This document shows positions 49,965 to 62,428 of a stretch of DNA of 64,000 nucleotides, piece after piece. Position 1 is the first letter of the stretch, and every line of letters begins with the position of its first letter. This DNA comes from Porphyrobacter sp. GA68 (GTDB taxonomy: Bacteria; Pseudomonadota; Alphaproteobacteria; Sphingomonadales; Sphingomonadaceae). The translations under genes and the position numbers were made by a program. The notes beneath the pieces were generated by a model. That model made no database searches, was not told where the DNA came from, and was given only the letters and a program-made list of their open reading frames with translations. Where the stretch lies: contig NZ_JAKQYJ010000001.1 of the NCBI RefSeq assembly GCF_022605525.1, positions 434,001-498,000 of the forward strand. The letters run 5' to 3'.

Positions 49965-51119
49965 TCAGGGTATGATGGTGGTGAACAGATAGACGGCCAG
50001 GATCACCAGGTGAACCATGCCTTGCAGCACTGTGCTGCGTCCGCTCGCCAGCCCCACGGCAGTGACGAACATCGCCAGCGCGAGCAGGGTCATGGTCTTG
50101 GGTCCCACGCCCAGCGCCAGCGGCAGTTCGAACAGCAGCGACACCACGGCTACTGTGGGTATGGTCAGGCCGATGGTTGCCAGAGCCGATCCGAAGGCGA
50201 GGTTTACGCTTGTCTGCAGCCGGTTGCGCCGTGCCGCGCGAACAGCCGCAAGGCTTTCGGGCGCCAGCACCATTCCGGCGATGACCACTGCCACGATCGC
50301 CAGCGGGAGGCCCGCGGCGAGCACTGCGCGCTCGACCGTCGGCGCAATCGCCGTCGCCAGCAGGATCACCGCCGTCAGGGCGACCAGCAAGGTGGCGAGC
50401 GCGGCGAGAGACAGGCGGCCAGACGGCCGCGCGACCTCCAGATCGCGCGTCCCGGTATCCTGATCCGGCAGGAAATAGTGCCGGTGGCGCACTGTCTGCA
50501 CCATCACATACGTCGCATAAAGGATTAGCGACACGGCCGCCACGAACAGCAGCTGCGCCGGCGAATAGAACGCGCCCGGCTCGCTGATGGTGAAGTTCGG
50601 CAAGGCCAGCACCAGCACCGCGAGTGCGGCAAGGGTGGACAAACCCGCACTGACGCCGGGCAAGCTCAGCCGCTGTTCCCCATGACGCAGCCCGCCAAGC
50701 AGGAATGACGCGCCCAGCATCCCGGTCAGGATCAGCATGATCGCGGCCACCACCGTATCGCGCGCCAAGGTGGACGCGTCCCCGGCCTCGGACAGCATCA
50801 GGGAGACGATCAGCGAAACCTCGATCACCGTCACGGACACCGCCAGCACCAGCGTGCCGAACGGCTCTCCGACGCGTTGGGCGACGACTTCCGCATGATG
50901 GACAGCGGCGATCACGCACCCGACCAGCAGGGGCGCCATCAGCAACGCCGGCACCGCTCCGGCAGTCACCATGTTCAGCAGCCATGCGCCCAGTCCGAAT
51001 ACCGGCAGAAGCAGCGCCCACGCGGGTAGGCGGGTTAGCCCCTTGGGCAGGACAGGCCGGCGGTCTTCCACCAGCGGATTGCGCGAACCGGTCGCCAGAT
51101 CGGGCAGCGACCCGTCCAT
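49965..51119 (-). CDS. ChaA-type cation/proton antiporter
   Basis: 384 residues with about eleven helices. The two CaCA-superfamily repeats are visible: GEPFGTLVLAVSVTVIEVSLIVSL (about 83-106) and SVNLAFGSALATIGLTIPTVAV (about 306-327), each with the transport Glu/Asn-type residues. Relatives include ChaA (Ca2+ or Na+/H+) and y4hA. The ion cannot be told from sequence. Its ATG directly follows the ABC ATPase stop (TAG-ATG) and nadB follows, forming a likely ABC-chaA-nadB transcript. Confidence 0.9.
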   Translation of the reverse strand: MDGSLPDLATGSRNPLVEDRRPVLPKGLTRLPAWALLLPVFGLGAWLLNMVTAGAVPALLMAPLLVGCVIAAVHHAEVVAQRVGEPFGTLVLAVSVTVIEVSLIVSLMLSEAGDASTLARDTVVAAIMLILTGMLGASFLLGGLRHGEQRLSLPGVSAGLSTLAALAVLVLALPNFTISEPGAFYSPAQLLFVAAVSLILYATYVMVQTVRHRHYFLPDQDTGTRDLEVARPSGRLSLAALATLLVALTAVILLATAIAPTVERAVLAAGLPLAIVAVVIAGMVLAPESLAAVRAARRNRLQTSVNLAFGSALATIGLTIPTVAVVSLLFELPLALGVGPKTMTLLALAMFVTAVGLASGRSTVLQGMVHLVILAVYLFTTIIP

Positions 51120-52064
51120 CTACGGCGCGCCCGCGCCCATGCTGGTCAGCCGGACAAACACATCTTCAAGGTCGGCTTCGCGGGTGGTCACGTCCTCGAT
51201 CGCGTAACCATGCCGCTGCACCAGCGCCAACACCTGGCCGGCGGTGGCCTCGTCCCGGTCGTAGGTTATCTCCACCGTTCGTTCGCCAATGGCATCGACC
51301 TTGCGGAAGAAGGGTTCGCGCAGCGGCGCGTCGATGTCGCGGTCGACCGATATGCGCACGACCTTTTCCCGCGTCATCTCGACCAGTTCGCGGGTGGGCT
51401 TGTCCGCGATCAGTTCACCGTGATTGATGATGGCGATGCGGTCGCACAGCGCCTCCGCCTCTTCCAGGTAATGCGTGGTGAGCACCACGGTGACGCCCTG
51501 CGCATTGAGCTCGGTGACAAGCTCCCACAGCTGGCGCCGCAGTTCGACGTCCACCCCCGCGGTCGGCTCGTCCAGCACCAGAATGGGCGGGGAATGAACC
51601 AGCGCCTTGGCAATCAGCAGCCGCCGCTTCATCCCGCCCGACAGCGTGCGGGCGTAGGCATCCCGCTTGTCCGACAGGCGCACTGCCGCCAGCAGTTCCT
51701 CGCTTCGCCGTTCCCCCTTGGGAATCCCGTAGAAACCTGCCTGGTTCTCCAGCACCTCGAACGGCGTGAAGAACGGGTCGAACACGATTTCCTGCGGCAC
51801 GATGCCGATCGAACGCTTGGCGTTGCGCGGGTGCCGGGTGATGTCGAACCCCCAGATGGACGCATCGCCGTCCGTCTTGACGACCAGACCGGCCAGGATG
51901 TTGATGATGGTCGACTTGCCCGCGCCGTTGGGACCCAGCAAGCCGAAGATCTGCCCGCGCGGCACATCGAAGCTGACCCCTTTCAGCGCCAGCTTGCCCT
52001 CCTCCCCCCGGCTGCCCGCATAGCGTTTCACGAGATTGTCGATGCGGATGGCTGGCTCTGTCAT
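51120..52064 (-). CDS. ABC transporter ATP-binding protein (YadG/drug-export type)
   Basis: 314 residues. Walker A GLLGPNGAGKSTI, Q-loop SIGIVPQEIVFDPFFTPFE, signature LSGGMKRRLLIAKAL, Walker B ILVLDEPTAGVD, switch LTTHYLEEAE, and a C-terminal regulatory domain of about 90 residues. This matches ATPases of ABC-2 exporters such as YadG. No permease gene is adjacent in the window, so the partner must be encoded elsewhere. ATG 52064; the longer upstream frame is antisense to the zf-CHCC gene. Confidence 0.92.
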   Translation of the reverse strand: MTEPAIRIDNLVKRYAGSRGEEGKLALKGVSFDVPRGQIFGLLGPNGAGKSTIINILAGLVVKTDGDASIWGFDITRHPRNAKRSIGIVPQEIVFDPFFTPFEVLENQAGFYGIPKGERRSEELLAAVRLSDKRDAYARTLSGGMKRRLLIAKALVHSPPILVLDEPTAGVDVELRRQLWELVTELNAQGVTVVLTTHYLEEAEALCDRIAIINHGELIADKPTRELVEMTREKVVRISVDRDIDAPLREPFFRKVDAIGERTVEITYDRDEATAGQVLALVQRHGYAIEDVTTREADLEDVFVRLTSMGAGAP

Positions 52065-52152
52065 GCAGGAGGCAGTTAGGCGCAATCGGCGCCATCCGTA
52101 AAGCAGGCAAGCGCCATTGCGGAAGCATGCTGCGCGGGCTATCGCCCCGGCC

Positions 52153-52416
52153 ATGCCAATGCCGCCTCCACCCGAAGTCATCAAGGTTACGACGACATAT
52201 GTCAGCTGCGACGGGGCGACCGCCATCCGCGGCGGGCCGACGTTCCGCGCATCGGCGCTGGGCCATCCCAAGATCTATCTGACCATCGACGAGCATGGCT
52301 ATGTCGATTGCGGATATTGCGATCGCCGCTTCGTGCTGGAAGGCGGTCCGGCTGACGGGGCGGACCAGGCCACTTTGCGCGATATCTCCGAAGGCAGCGA
52401 TCCGGGCCACAGGTGA
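52153..52416 (+). CDS. zf-CHCC zinc-finger protein
   Basis: 87 residues. VSCDG then GHPKIYLTIDEHGYVDCGYCDRRFVL gives the C-x(n)-H-x(n)-C-x2-C zinc site of zf-CHCC proteins, relatives of the complex I accessory subunit NDUFS6. In alphaproteobacteria these small proteins may accompany respiratory complex I; no nuo genes are nearby. Divergent from the ABC ATPase. Start ATG 52153 or 52159. Confidence 0.88.
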   Translation: MPMPPPPEVIKVTTTYVSCDGATAIRGGPTFRASALGHPKIYLTIDEHGYVDCGYCDRRFVLEGGPADGADQATLRDISEGSDPGHR

Positions 52417-52490
52417 CGCCGGAAACGCGCGGCCAGCCTTGGTTAAGCCGCAATCAGGCTTATATCGGACTCCCGAGAAAGGAGTCTGTC

Positions 52491-52916
52491 ATGACGCGTA
52501 TCATCAAGTCCGTTGTTGCCGGCATGGCGGGAATGGCGATGGCGCTCCCGCTCGTCGCCCAGCCAACCGTGCCTGCTGAAACGACTCCGGGACAGGCGAA
52601 ACTCGCGAGGCTTCTGGAAGGGCGGGTTGCGGGCGAACCGGAACGATGCATCCGCACCTTTCCCAGCCGCAGCCTGCAGGTGATCGACGGCACGGCCATC
52701 GTGTCCGATCAGGGTGGCACCGTGTGGGTCAATTACACCCAGAACCCCGACAGCCTGAACGACCGGGATGCGTTGCTGATCCGCAAATTCGGCACGGCGA
52801 GCCAGCTGTGCCGGCTGGATACCGTTACCACCTTCGACCGCTTTACCGGCTTTTACACCGGCAATGTTTTTCTGACCGATTTTGTGCCCTATCGCCGGGC
52901 AGATGCTGCGCGCTGA
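52491..52916 (+). CDS. Small secreted protein of unknown function
   Basis: 141 residues with a signal peptide (MTRIIKSVVAGMAGMAMALPLVAQ). The mature part has two cysteines (PERCIRTF and SQLCRLD) that may pair, and the strands LQVIDGTAIVSDQGGTVWVNY. No family recognised with certainty; similar sequences are common in sphingomonads. ATG 52491 follows GAAAGGAG. Confidence 0.75.
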   Translation: MTRIIKSVVAGMAGMAMALPLVAQPTVPAETTPGQAKLARLLEGRVAGEPERCIRTFPSRSLQVIDGTAIVSDQGGTVWVNYTQNPDSLNDRDALLIRKFGTASQLCRLDTVTTFDRFTGFYTGNVFLTDFVPYRRADAAR

Positions 52917-52941
52917 CCGCACGGCGAAGTAGGGCAACAGG

Positions 52942-52969
52942 TGGCCGGGCCACAAACCGGACCCGGCCA
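52942..52969. terminator. Hairpin between convergent genes
   Basis: TGGCCGGG and CCCGGCCA form an 8-bp stem with a 12-base loop between the secreted-protein and OmpA genes. There is no T-run, so terminator function is only likely from position. Confidence 0.4.
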
Positions 52970-53005
52970 TCGGGTTGTAAGCTAAGGCCGAAAATCGAGC
53001 CCGGA

Positions 53006-53551
53006 TCAGCCTGGCTGATCCCCGAACTCGATCCGCACCCGGCGGTTTTGCGCCTCGCGCACATTGTCGCCCGTGTCCACGCGTGGGTTCGACTGTCCGC
53101 GTGCATCGATCTCGATCTCGGCTGCGGGAACGCCGCGGCCGACCAGATAGTCGCGCACAGCAGCGGCCCGTTGCTCGGACAGCTGCTGGTTATACGGCCG
53201 CGCGCCCATCGTATCGGTGAAGCCGGCCAGCGTCAGCCCGGCGCCGGGCGTCTGCCGATAGGCTTCGGCAATCCGGTCAAGCTGTGTGCGCGCATCAGCC
53301 GTCAACTGCGCCTGATCGAACGCGAAGAACACGCGGGTCGTTTCCTGACCCGTGGCGCCTGCGGTCGTGCCGGCCATGCCCGGCTGCCCGGCAGCCGTGG
53401 TGCCCGGCGTCGGCCCTGTGTCGAGATTCGCCCCGTCCTGATAGGCGCCGTCCATCGTGGCTGTTTCGGTGGTGGCCTGCTGGCTGTCGTTGCCGCAAGC
53501 CGCCAGCAGAGCGGCGGCGCCCGCCATGGTGATGATGTTCAACCTTTGCAT
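53006..53551 (-). CDS. OmpA-family lipoprotein
   Basis: 181 residues. Lipoprotein signal MQRLNIITMAGAAALLAACGN (lipobox LLAAC), a Thr/Gly/Ala linker, then an OmpA peptidoglycan-binding domain from about 70: VFFAFDQAQLTADARTQLDRIAEAY, GFTDTMGARPYNQQLSEQRAAAVRDYLV and EAQNRRVRIEF. The conserved Asp and Arg that hold diaminopimelate (FTD.. and NRRV) are present. Tethers the outer membrane to the wall. Confidence 0.92.
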   Translation of the reverse strand: MQRLNIITMAGAAALLAACGNDSQQATTETATMDGAYQDGANLDTGPTPGTTAAGQPGMAGTTAGATGQETTRVFFAFDQAQLTADARTQLDRIAEAYRQTPGAGLTLAGFTDTMGARPYNQQLSEQRAAAVRDYLVGRGVPAAEIEIDARGQSNPRVDTGDNVREAQNRRVRIEFGDQPG

Positions 53552-53686
53552 GATTACTCCAGTTCGCCGTAAGGCGTGTCTCCTTGCAGAACCAGAATGG
53601 CTCCGCTTCGTCAGAGAGCTTCTGAGAACAAGCTAGTCCCTGTTTTTGCTCACTTAATGCCACCAACGCACCAGTCCACGTTTCGT

Positions 53687-54370
53687 TCATCCGTTGTTTA
53701 TCCCGGCCTGCCCGGCGGCCGCAGCACCACCGGTCTGCAGCCACAGGCACAGGTCGCGGACCGGGCATATCGAACATCGGGGGCGACGCGCCACGCAGAT
53801 GGTCTTGCCGTGCTGGATCAGCCAGAAATGTCCGTCCCGCTTGGCCCAGACTGGAATGTGCTGATCCAGTTGCTGCGCGGTTGCGTCAGCCGTGCGGGCA
53901 TCGGCCAGTCCAATGCGGTTCGCCACCCGGTGCACGTGGGTGTCGACGGCGATGACATCGTGGCCAAAGGTGAACGACAGCACGATGTCGGCGCATTTGC
54001 GCCCGATGCCGGGCAGCGCCATCAACCCCTCCCTTGTGTCCGGCACAGTGCCACCATGGCGTTCGAGCAACGCGGCGCAGAACGCGCGGATATTGCGCGC
54101 CTTCATGTTGTAAAGGCCGCACGGACGGATCGCTTGCACCATCCGTTCCTCGTCCAGCGCCAGCATGGCGCGCGGCGTCCGGGCCAGCGCGAACAGGTTG
54201 CGGGTGGCCGCGGCAGTGTTGCGGTCAAGCGACTGGGCGCTGAGCATGCAGGCGATGCATGACCGGAATGCGTCCGGCTGCCCCTTCGGACCCTTCGCAC
54301 CGGGCGAACGGCCCGGGTGCGCCGCGGCGAGGCGGCGCAGCACCTCTTCGACATCGACCTCATCCAGCAT
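53687..54370 (-). CDS. nth: Endonuclease III (DNA glycosylase/AP lyase)
   Basis: 227 residues. HhH-GPD domain with ALPGIGRKCADIVLSFTFG, the catalytic Lys in GIGRK (about Lys121 of the family) and the Asp in VDTHVHRVANRIG. Position after the Lys is Cys where most have Thr. Four cysteines C-x6-C-x2-C-x5-C (CVARRPRCSICPVRDLC) bind the 4Fe-4S cluster. It removes oxidised pyrimidines. Start ATG 54370 (MLDEVDVEEVL) is preferred because an ATG at 54424 would almost touch the divergent gloA start. Confidence 0.94.
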   Translation of the reverse strand: MLDEVDVEEVLRRLAAAHPGRSPGAKGPKGQPDAFRSCIACMLSAQSLDRNTAAATRNLFALARTPRAMLALDEERMVQAIRPCGLYNMKARNIRAFCAALLERHGGTVPDTREGLMALPGIGRKCADIVLSFTFGHDVIAVDTHVHRVANRIGLADARTADATAQQLDQHIPVWAKRDGHFWLIQHGKTICVARRPRCSICPVRDLCLWLQTGGAAAAGQAGINNG

Positions 54371-54426
54371 GCGGGCGGAACGCGCGGGGCGCACGCCGGG
54401 TTGCACCCGGTAAAGGAGACGCATCA

Positions 54427-54915
54427 GTGACCGGCAATCCCCACGGCTACACCTTCAACCACACCATGTTGAGGATCAAGGATCCCGAACCAAGCCTCGC
54501 CTTCTACCGTGACCTGCTGGGCATGACCCTGCTGCGCCAGCTCGATTTTCCCGAGGCGGAGTTTTCCTTGTACTTCCTCGCCTTCGTGGAGGAGGGCGAG
54601 GCCATACCGACCGACGACGCCGGGGTGCGCGAATACCTGTTCTCGCGCTCGGGCGTGCTGGAACTGACGCACAACTGGGGAACCGAAAAGGAGAGCGGGC
54701 CGACCTATCACAACGGCAATGCGGAACCGCGCGGCTTCGGTCACATCGCCCTGGCGGTGCCGGATGTCCATGCCGCCTGCGAACGTTTCAACGAGGCCGG
54801 AGTGGAGTTCGTGAAGCGTCCCGACGAAGGGCGGATGAAAGGGCTGGCTTTCATTGCCGATCCTGATGGATACTGGGTCGAGGTGCTGAGCGCGCGGCGC
54901 ATGGCGGAACAATGA
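54427..54915 (+). CDS. gloA: Lactoylglutathione lyase (glyoxalase I)
   Basis: 162 residues from a GTG with AAAGGAG eight bases upstream. Detoxifies methylglyoxal with glutathione. The four metal ligands are visible: His in FNHTMLRIKD, Glu in LELTHNWGTE, His in GFGHIALAVPD and Glu in GYWVEVL. The length and the insert YLFSRSGVLELTHNWG match the longer eukaryote-like class, usually zinc-dependent. Divergent from nth. Confidence 0.94.
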   Translation: MTGNPHGYTFNHTMLRIKDPEPSLAFYRDLLGMTLLRQLDFPEAEFSLYFLAFVEEGEAIPTDDAGVREYLFSRSGVLELTHNWGTEKESGPTYHNGNAEPRGFGHIALAVPDVHAACERFNEAGVEFVKRPDEGRMKGLAFIADPDGYWVEVLSARRMAEQ

Positions 54916-54969
54916 CGGGTTGACCGCTCCGCCCTCGCCGCGCCGCGGTTGAACGGGAGGATCGATCGG

Positions 54970-55671
54970 ATGGGCCGTTTTCTACACCGCGAAACCCACA
55001 CCGTGCATCGTGTGGGATGGCTGCGCGCCGCCGTGCTCGGCGCGAACGACGGGCTGGTTTCCACCGCCAGCCTGATCGTCGGGGTGGCGGCGGCCGGGTC
55101 AGGGCGCGGCGAGATTCTGGTGGCCGGCCTTGCCGGGCTGGTCGCCGGAGCGATGTCGATGGCCGCCGGGGAGTATGTCTCGGTCAGCTCACAGGCCGAC
55201 GCGGAGAAAGCCGACCTCGCGCGCGAGACGGCGGAACTGGCGACCACGCCCGATGCCGAACTGGAGGAGCTGACCGGCATCTACATGCAGCGCGGCCTTG
55301 ACCGCACGCTGGCCGAGCAGGTGGCGCGGCAGTTGACGGCGAACGACGCTCTGGCCGCTCATGCCCGGGACGAACTGGGGATCACGGACATGGCCAGCGC
55401 GCGGCCGGTTCAGGCGGCTCTGGTCTCGGCCGCGACCTTTGCCACCGGGGCGGCGGTGCCGCTGCTGATCGCCGCCCTCACGCCGGTGGCGGCCATCCTG
55501 CCGGTGATTGCGTTCAGCACGCTGATCGGTCTGGCAGTGCTGGGTGGGCTGGGCGCACAGGCGGGCGGCGCGCCCCTGCTTGCGGGAACGGTGCGGGTGA
55601 CGTTCTGGGGCGCACTGGCGATGGCGGCAACCGCAGCGGTGGGCGCGCTGTTCGGCGCGAATGTCGGCTAG
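54970..55671 (+). CDS. VIT1/CCC1-family membrane transporter
   Basis: 233 residues. VLGANDGLVSTASLIVGVAAAG is the diagnostic first helix (Asp-Gly-Leu) and GAMSMAAGEYVSVSSQADAEKAD the second plus the start of the cytoplasmic metal-binding helix; three more helices follow after residue about 145. Relatives move Fe2+ or Mn2+ out of the cytosol. Start ATG 54970 nine bases after GGGAGG. Confidence 0.92.
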   Translation: MGRFLHRETHTVHRVGWLRAAVLGANDGLVSTASLIVGVAAAGSGRGEILVAGLAGLVAGAMSMAAGEYVSVSSQADAEKADLARETAELATTPDAELEELTGIYMQRGLDRTLAEQVARQLTANDALAAHARDELGITDMASARPVQAALVSAATFATGAAVPLLIAALTPVAAILPVIAFSTLIGLAVLGGLGAQAGGAPLLAGTVRVTFWGALAMAATAAVGALFGANVG

Positions 55672-55711
55672 GGCGGTGCAGAAAGGGCGCTCGACGCTAT
55701 TTCGCGCCCGC

Positions 55712-57274
55712 TTATTCCCACTCGATCGTCCCCGGCGGCTTGCTGGTGTAGTCGTACACCACCCGGTTGATGCCGCGCACCTCGTTGACGATGCGGGTTG
55801 CGACATTCGCCAGGAATTCGCCAGGGAAGTGGTACACGTCGGCGGTCATGCCGTCGGTGCTGGTTACGGCGCGCAGGCCGCACACGCTGTCATAGGTCCG
55901 CCCGTCGCCCATGACGCCCACGGTCTTGACCGGCAGCAGCACGGCAAAGGCTTGCCAGATGGCGTCATACAGCCCGTGGCGGCGAATTTCCTCGAGATAG
56001 ATGGCGTCGGCCCGGCGCAGGATGTCGCAGCGTTCCTTCGTCACTTCACCGGGGATGCGGATGGCGAGGCCGGGTCCGGGAAACGGGTGGCGGCTGACGA
56101 AGGCGTCCGGCAGCCCCAGCTCGCGGCCCAGATCGCGCACTTCGTCCTTGAACAGCTCGCGCAAGGGTTCGACCAGTTGCATGTTCATGCGTTCGGGCAG
56201 GCCGCCGACATTGTGGTGGCTCTTGATGGTAACCGATGGCCCGCCGGTGTGGCTGACGCTCTCTATCACGTCGGGATACAGTGTTCCCTGGGCCAGGAAA
56301 TCCGCGCCGCCGATCTTCTTCGCCTCCGCCTCGAATACCTCGATGAAGGTCTTGCCGATGAACTTGCGCTTGGCTTCCGGGTCGGTCACGCCGGCAAGGC
56401 CGGACAGGAACTGCTCCTCTGCGTCCACATGGACCAGCGGGATGTTGTAGTGGCCCCGGAACAGCGAGACGACCTGCTCCGCCTCGCCGCTGCGCAGCAG
56501 GCCGTGGTCGACGAACACGCAGGTCAGCTGGTCGCCGATTGCCTCGTGAATCAGAACGGCGGCAACCGCGCTGTCGACGCCGCCCGACAGGCCGCAGATG
56601 ACGCGGCCCGAACCCACCTGTGCGCGGATCTCGGCGATCTTGGTTTCGCGGAACTCGGCCATGGTCCAGTCGCCGGCCAGGCCGCAGACGTGGCGGGCAA
56701 AGTTGGCGATCAGGCGGCCGCCATCGGGCGTATGGACGACCTCAGGGTGGAACTGGACGCCGAAGAACCGGCGCTCGGGGTCAAAGGCAACGGCCTGCGG
56801 CGCGCCCTCGCTTGACGCGACCGCCCGGAAACCGGGGGCGAGCCGCGTCACCTTGTCGCCGTGGCTCATCCAGACCTGATGTCGTTCACCCGGCTGCCAC
56901 AACCCGTCGAACAGCGGGCAATCCTGGTCGATGTCGAGGAACGCGCGGCCGAACTCGCCCATGTCGCCATGCTGCACTTCGCCGCCCAGCTGCTGCGCCA
57001 TGACTTGCTGTCCATAGCAGATGCCGAGGATCGGCACGCCTGCCTCGTAGAACTCTGCCGGGGCCTGCGGCGCGTCGTCATCCGTGACGGACCGCGGCCC
57101 GCCGCCCATGATGATCCCCTTGGGCTTCATCCGGGCGAACGCTTCGGCCGCCTTGGTGTAGGGCGCGATTTCGGAATAAACGCCGGCCTCGCGCACGCGG
57201 CGGGCGATAAGCTGCGTCACCTGGCTGCCGAAATCGACGATGAGGATGGAATCGGGGGTGTGTTCGGGAGTCAT
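55712..57274 (-). CDS. guaA: GMP synthase (glutamine-hydrolysing)
   Basis: 520 residues. Class I glutamine amidotransferase domain with catalytic Cys86 in GICYGQQ and His/Glu in [10 protein letters not shown], then the ATP-pyrophosphatase domain with P-loop [13 protein letters not shown], and the dimerisation domain ending in ...[18 protein letters not shown], the invariant C-terminus of GuaA. Converts XMP to GMP. Divergent from gyrB, sharing a 115-bp intergenic region. Confidence 0.97.
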   Translation of the reverse strand: MTPEHTPDSILIVDFGSQVTQLIARRVREAGVYSEIAPYTKAAEAFARMKPKGIIMGGGPRSVTDDDAPQAPAEFYEAGVPILGICYGQQVMAQQLGGEVQHGDMGEFGRAFLDIDQDCPLFDGLWQPGERHQVWMSHGDKVTRLAPGFRAVASSEGAPQAVAFDPERRFFGVQFHPEVVHTPDGGRLIANFARHVCGLAGDWTMAEFRETKIAEIRAQVGSGRVICGLSGGVDSAVAAVLIHEAIGDQLTCVFVDHGLLRSGEAEQVVSLFRGHYNIPLVHVDAEEQFLSGLAGVTDPEAKRKFIGKTFIEVFEAEAKKIGGADFLAQGTLYPDVIESVSHTGGPSVTIKSHHNVGGLPERMNMQLVEPLRELFKDEVRDLGRELGLPDAFVSRHPFPGPGLAIRIPGEVTKERCDILRRADAIYLEEIRRHGLYDAIWQAFAVLLPVKTVGVMGDGRTYDSVCGLRAVTSTDGMTADVYHFPGEFLANVATRIVNEVRGINRVVYDYTSKPPGTIEWE

Positions 57275-57305
57275 GCCTTGGGTCCTCTACGCGGGTGGCA
57301 AGTGA

Positions 57306-59918
<2,613 letters not shown>

Positions 59919-60008
59919 CGCGGTTGGAACCGCCGGGTAATCGTGCCGTTCTTGACGGCCGGTAATGCCCGGCGCAGCGGCGGCTGGAATCTGCGCGAAG
60001 GAGGGGTG

Positions 60009-61091
60009 ATGCTGCAAGGGCACGACCGGGGTGCAACCGAGCAGGGCGGGTTTCTCGTCCTGACGGCGCTTGTCACCATCGCCCTTATCCTGATCGTCTG
60101 GCCGTTTTCCTCCGCCCTGCTGTTCGCGGCGCTGGCGGCCGTGATGTTCCAGCCGCTGTACAACCGGATCAAGCTGCGGCGGCCAGGCAGCCCCAATCAG
60201 GCGGCGCTGGCCACGCTGCTCATCATCACCATCGCGGTCATCATTCCTGCCGTGATAATCACCTCGGTTGTGATCGAGCAGGCCACGCAGATCATTTTCG
60301 CCTTTCAGGACGGCACCATCGACCCGGTGGCGTGGATCATCCAGGTGCGCGGCGCGCTGCCGCTCAGCTGGCAGGAGTATCTGGGGCGTTCCGGCTTTAG
60401 CGACATCGCCGAACTGCAGGTTCGCGCGCAGGAGTTCCTCGCCCAGAGCGCCGGCGTGATCGCGACCTATGCCCTGTCGATCGGCGGCACCGCGCTCGGC
60501 TTCATCCTGTCATTCGGCGTCGGCCTGTATGTCCTTTATTTCCTGCTGCGCGACGGGCGGCAGATCGGGCGTGCGGTGATCGCCGGCCTGCCGGTCGAAC
60601 GCGAGATCGCCGAACGCTTGGCCGAACGGTTCCTGTCGATCGTACGCGCGACGATCAAGGGGTCGGTCGTTGTCGGCATCGTGCAGGGGATGCTGGGCGG
60701 GCTGACCTTCTGGATCGTCGGGTTGCCATCGGCGGCACTGTTCGGCGTGCTGATGGCGCTGTTTTCGCTGGTTCCTGCGCTGGGCTCAGCCATCGTGTGG
60801 ATCCCGGCGGCAATCTGGCTGCTGGCAAGCGGGGCGATCTGGGAAGGGCTGGTGGTCATCGGATCGGGTGTCGGGATCATCGGCATGGCAGACAATATCC
60901 TGCGCCCCATTCTGGTCGGCCGCGACACCGGGATACCCGACTGGATCATCCTGGTCACGACACTGGGCGGCATTGCCGTAATGGGCCTGTCGGGGATCGT
61001 GATAGGGCCGCTCATCGCCGGGCTGTTTCTGGCCTGCTGGTCTATCCTGCAGGAGCAACGCGAAAACTCCGTGGAAGAGGATGCTGCATGA
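60009..61091 (+). CDS. AI-2E-family transporter
   Basis: 360 residues with eight helices ([32 protein letters not shown] at the start; [50 protein letters not shown] and [28 protein letters not shown] later). [13 protein letters not shown] and LVG are the family hallmarks. Relatives export autoinducer-2 or act as Na+(Li+)/H+ antiporters; substrate unknown. ATG 60009 follows GGAGGGG. Its stop overlaps the SDR start (ATGA). Confidence 0.92.
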   Translation: MLQGHDRGATEQGGFLVLTALVTIALILIVWPFSSALLFAALAAVMFQPLYNRIKLRRPGSPNQAALATLLIITIAVIIPAVIITSVVIEQATQIIFAFQDGTIDPVAWIIQVRGALPLSWQEYLGRSGFSDIAELQVRAQEFLAQSAGVIATYALSIGGTALGFILSFGVGLYVLYFLLRDGRQIGRAVIAGLPVEREIAERLAERFLSIVRATIKGSVVVGIVQGMLGGLTFWIVGLPSAALFGVLMALFSLVPALGSAIVWIPAAIWLLASGAIWEGLVVIGSGVGIIGMADNILRPILVGRDTGIPDWIILVTTLGGIAVMGLSGIVIGPLIAGLFLACWSILQEQRENSVEEDAA

Positions 61092-61867
61092 AACTTGAAG
61101 GTCAGGTCGCGCTGGTCACCGGTGCTGGATCGGGCATCGGCCGCGCCATCGCCCTTGCCTTTGCACACGAAGGCGCGCTGCTGGGCGTCGCCGATGTGGA
61201 CACTGCCGGGGCGCAGGAAACGGTCAGGCAGATCGAGAGCGCCGGGGGGCAGGCGTTGGCGCTGGACATGGATGTCACGGACGAGGGCAAGGTGACGGAC
61301 GCGACCGACCGGCTGGCGGAACGGTTCGGCCGGCTGGACGTGCTGGTGGCGAATGCCGGGATCCAGATCGTCCACCCGGTCGAGGATTTTCCGGCCGACG
61401 AGTTCCGCCGCGTAGTGGATATCCATCTGACCGGCGCATTCCTGTGCACCAAGGCGGCGGTGCGGCACATGTATGCCGCAGGGCGCGGCTCGCTCATCTA
61501 CATGGGGTCGGTCCACAGCCACGAGGCAAGCCCGCTCAAGTCCGCTTATGTGGCGGCGAAACATGGCGTTCTGGGCCTCGCCCGCGTGATGGCGAAGGAA
61601 GGGGCCGACCACGGCGTGCGGGCCAATGTCATCTGTCCCGGCTTCGTCAAGACGCCGCTCGTTGAAAAACAGATCCCCGAACAGGCCCGCGATCTGGGCA
61701 TCTCCGAGGAAGAGGTGGTGCGCAACGTCATGCTGGGCCGCACTGTCGACGGCGAGTTCACCACGCTGGACGATGTGGCGCAGACCGCCGTGTTCCTCGC
61801 CGGATTTGGCAGCAACGCCTTGACCGGGCAGTCGATCAACGTCAGCCACGGATGGTCCATGAAATAG
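61088..61867 (+). CDS. Short-chain dehydrogenase, 3-hydroxybutyrate dehydrogenase-like
   Basis: 259 residues. Classical [18 protein letters not shown] cofactor loop with GVADVD indicating NAD preference, NAG in [14 protein letters not shown], catalytic Ser-Tyr-Lys in [23 protein letters not shown], and [28 protein letters not shown], a segment typical of D-3-hydroxybutyrate dehydrogenases. The product is then acetoacetate from polyhydroxybutyrate breakdown. The Leu/Val carboxylase to the right fits a carbon-catabolic setting. Coupled by ATGA to the permease gene. Confidence 0.9.
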   Translation: MKLEGQVALVTGAGSGIGRAIALAFAHEGALLGVADVDTAGAQETVRQIESAGGQALALDMDVTDEGKVTDATDRLAERFGRLDVLVANAGIQIVHPVEDFPADEFRRVVDIHLTGAFLCTKAAVRHMYAAGRGSLIYMGSVHSHEASPLKSAYVAAKHGVLGLARVMAKEGADHGVRANVICPGFVKTPLVEKQIPEQARDLGISEEEVVRNVMLGRTVDGEFTTLDDVAQTAVFLAGFGSNALTGQSINVSHGWSMK

Positions 61868-61871
61868 CGGC

Positions 61872-62384
61872 TCAGGCAAGCTCCGCCAGCAGCTCGCCCA
61901 GCGCCCAGAAACCCGTCAGGACTGCGGGTAGCAGCGCGACGCCGACCACCACAGCCATCAGCCAGCGGCGCGGTGCCAGCCACGCCTCGCGCCGGGCGCG
62001 CGACAGGGTCGCCAGCCCGAGTGGCAGCGTAAGCGCGAGGGCGCTGACAAGCCCCGGCACATAACCGCCGACAGCGACTGCCAGCGCCAGATGCGGCACG
62101 ATGGCATTGGCGGCGGTCATCGCGGCAATCATGCACGCCAGAAAGGTCAGGCGCGGCGTCGGCTGCACGGCGAACCGCCACAGGATCACGAGCGGAAAGA
62201 CAGCAAATGCAGCGATCCCGGCTCGCACCGCCGCCAGATCCTGCACCGGCAAGGGCAGGCCTGAGAAGTCGCGTAAGCGCTCCAGCGTCTCTGGCATCAG
62301 ACCCAGCGCCCACCATTCCTCAATGTTGTGGAGGAGGATCGCGATACCCAGCAAGATTACCGCCCGCCGCACCCGTGACACCAT
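61872..62384 (-). CDS. HXXEE-domain membrane protein
   Basis: 170 residues, about five helices. ILLHNIEEWWAL near the N-terminus gives the HxxEE motif, and ANAIVPHLALAVAVGGYVPGL the later N-x(n)-H part. The domain is uncharacterised. Start ATG 62384 is preceded by AAAAGGGGC; an alternative GTG at 62432 overlaps the carboxylase stop as GTGA. Convergent with the dehydrogenase gene. Confidence 0.85.
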   Translation of the reverse strand: MVSRVRRAVILLGIAILLHNIEEWWALGLMPETLERLRDFSGLPLPVQDLAAVRAGIAAFAVFPLVILWRFAVQPTPRLTFLACMIAAMTAANAIVPHLALAVAVGGYVPGLVSALALTLPLGLATLSRARREAWLAPRRWLMAVVVGVALLPAVLTGFWALGELLAELA

Positions 62385-62428
62385 CGGCGCCGCCCCTTTT
62401 CGACCGAGCGCCGGACCGGCCGCGCCGC

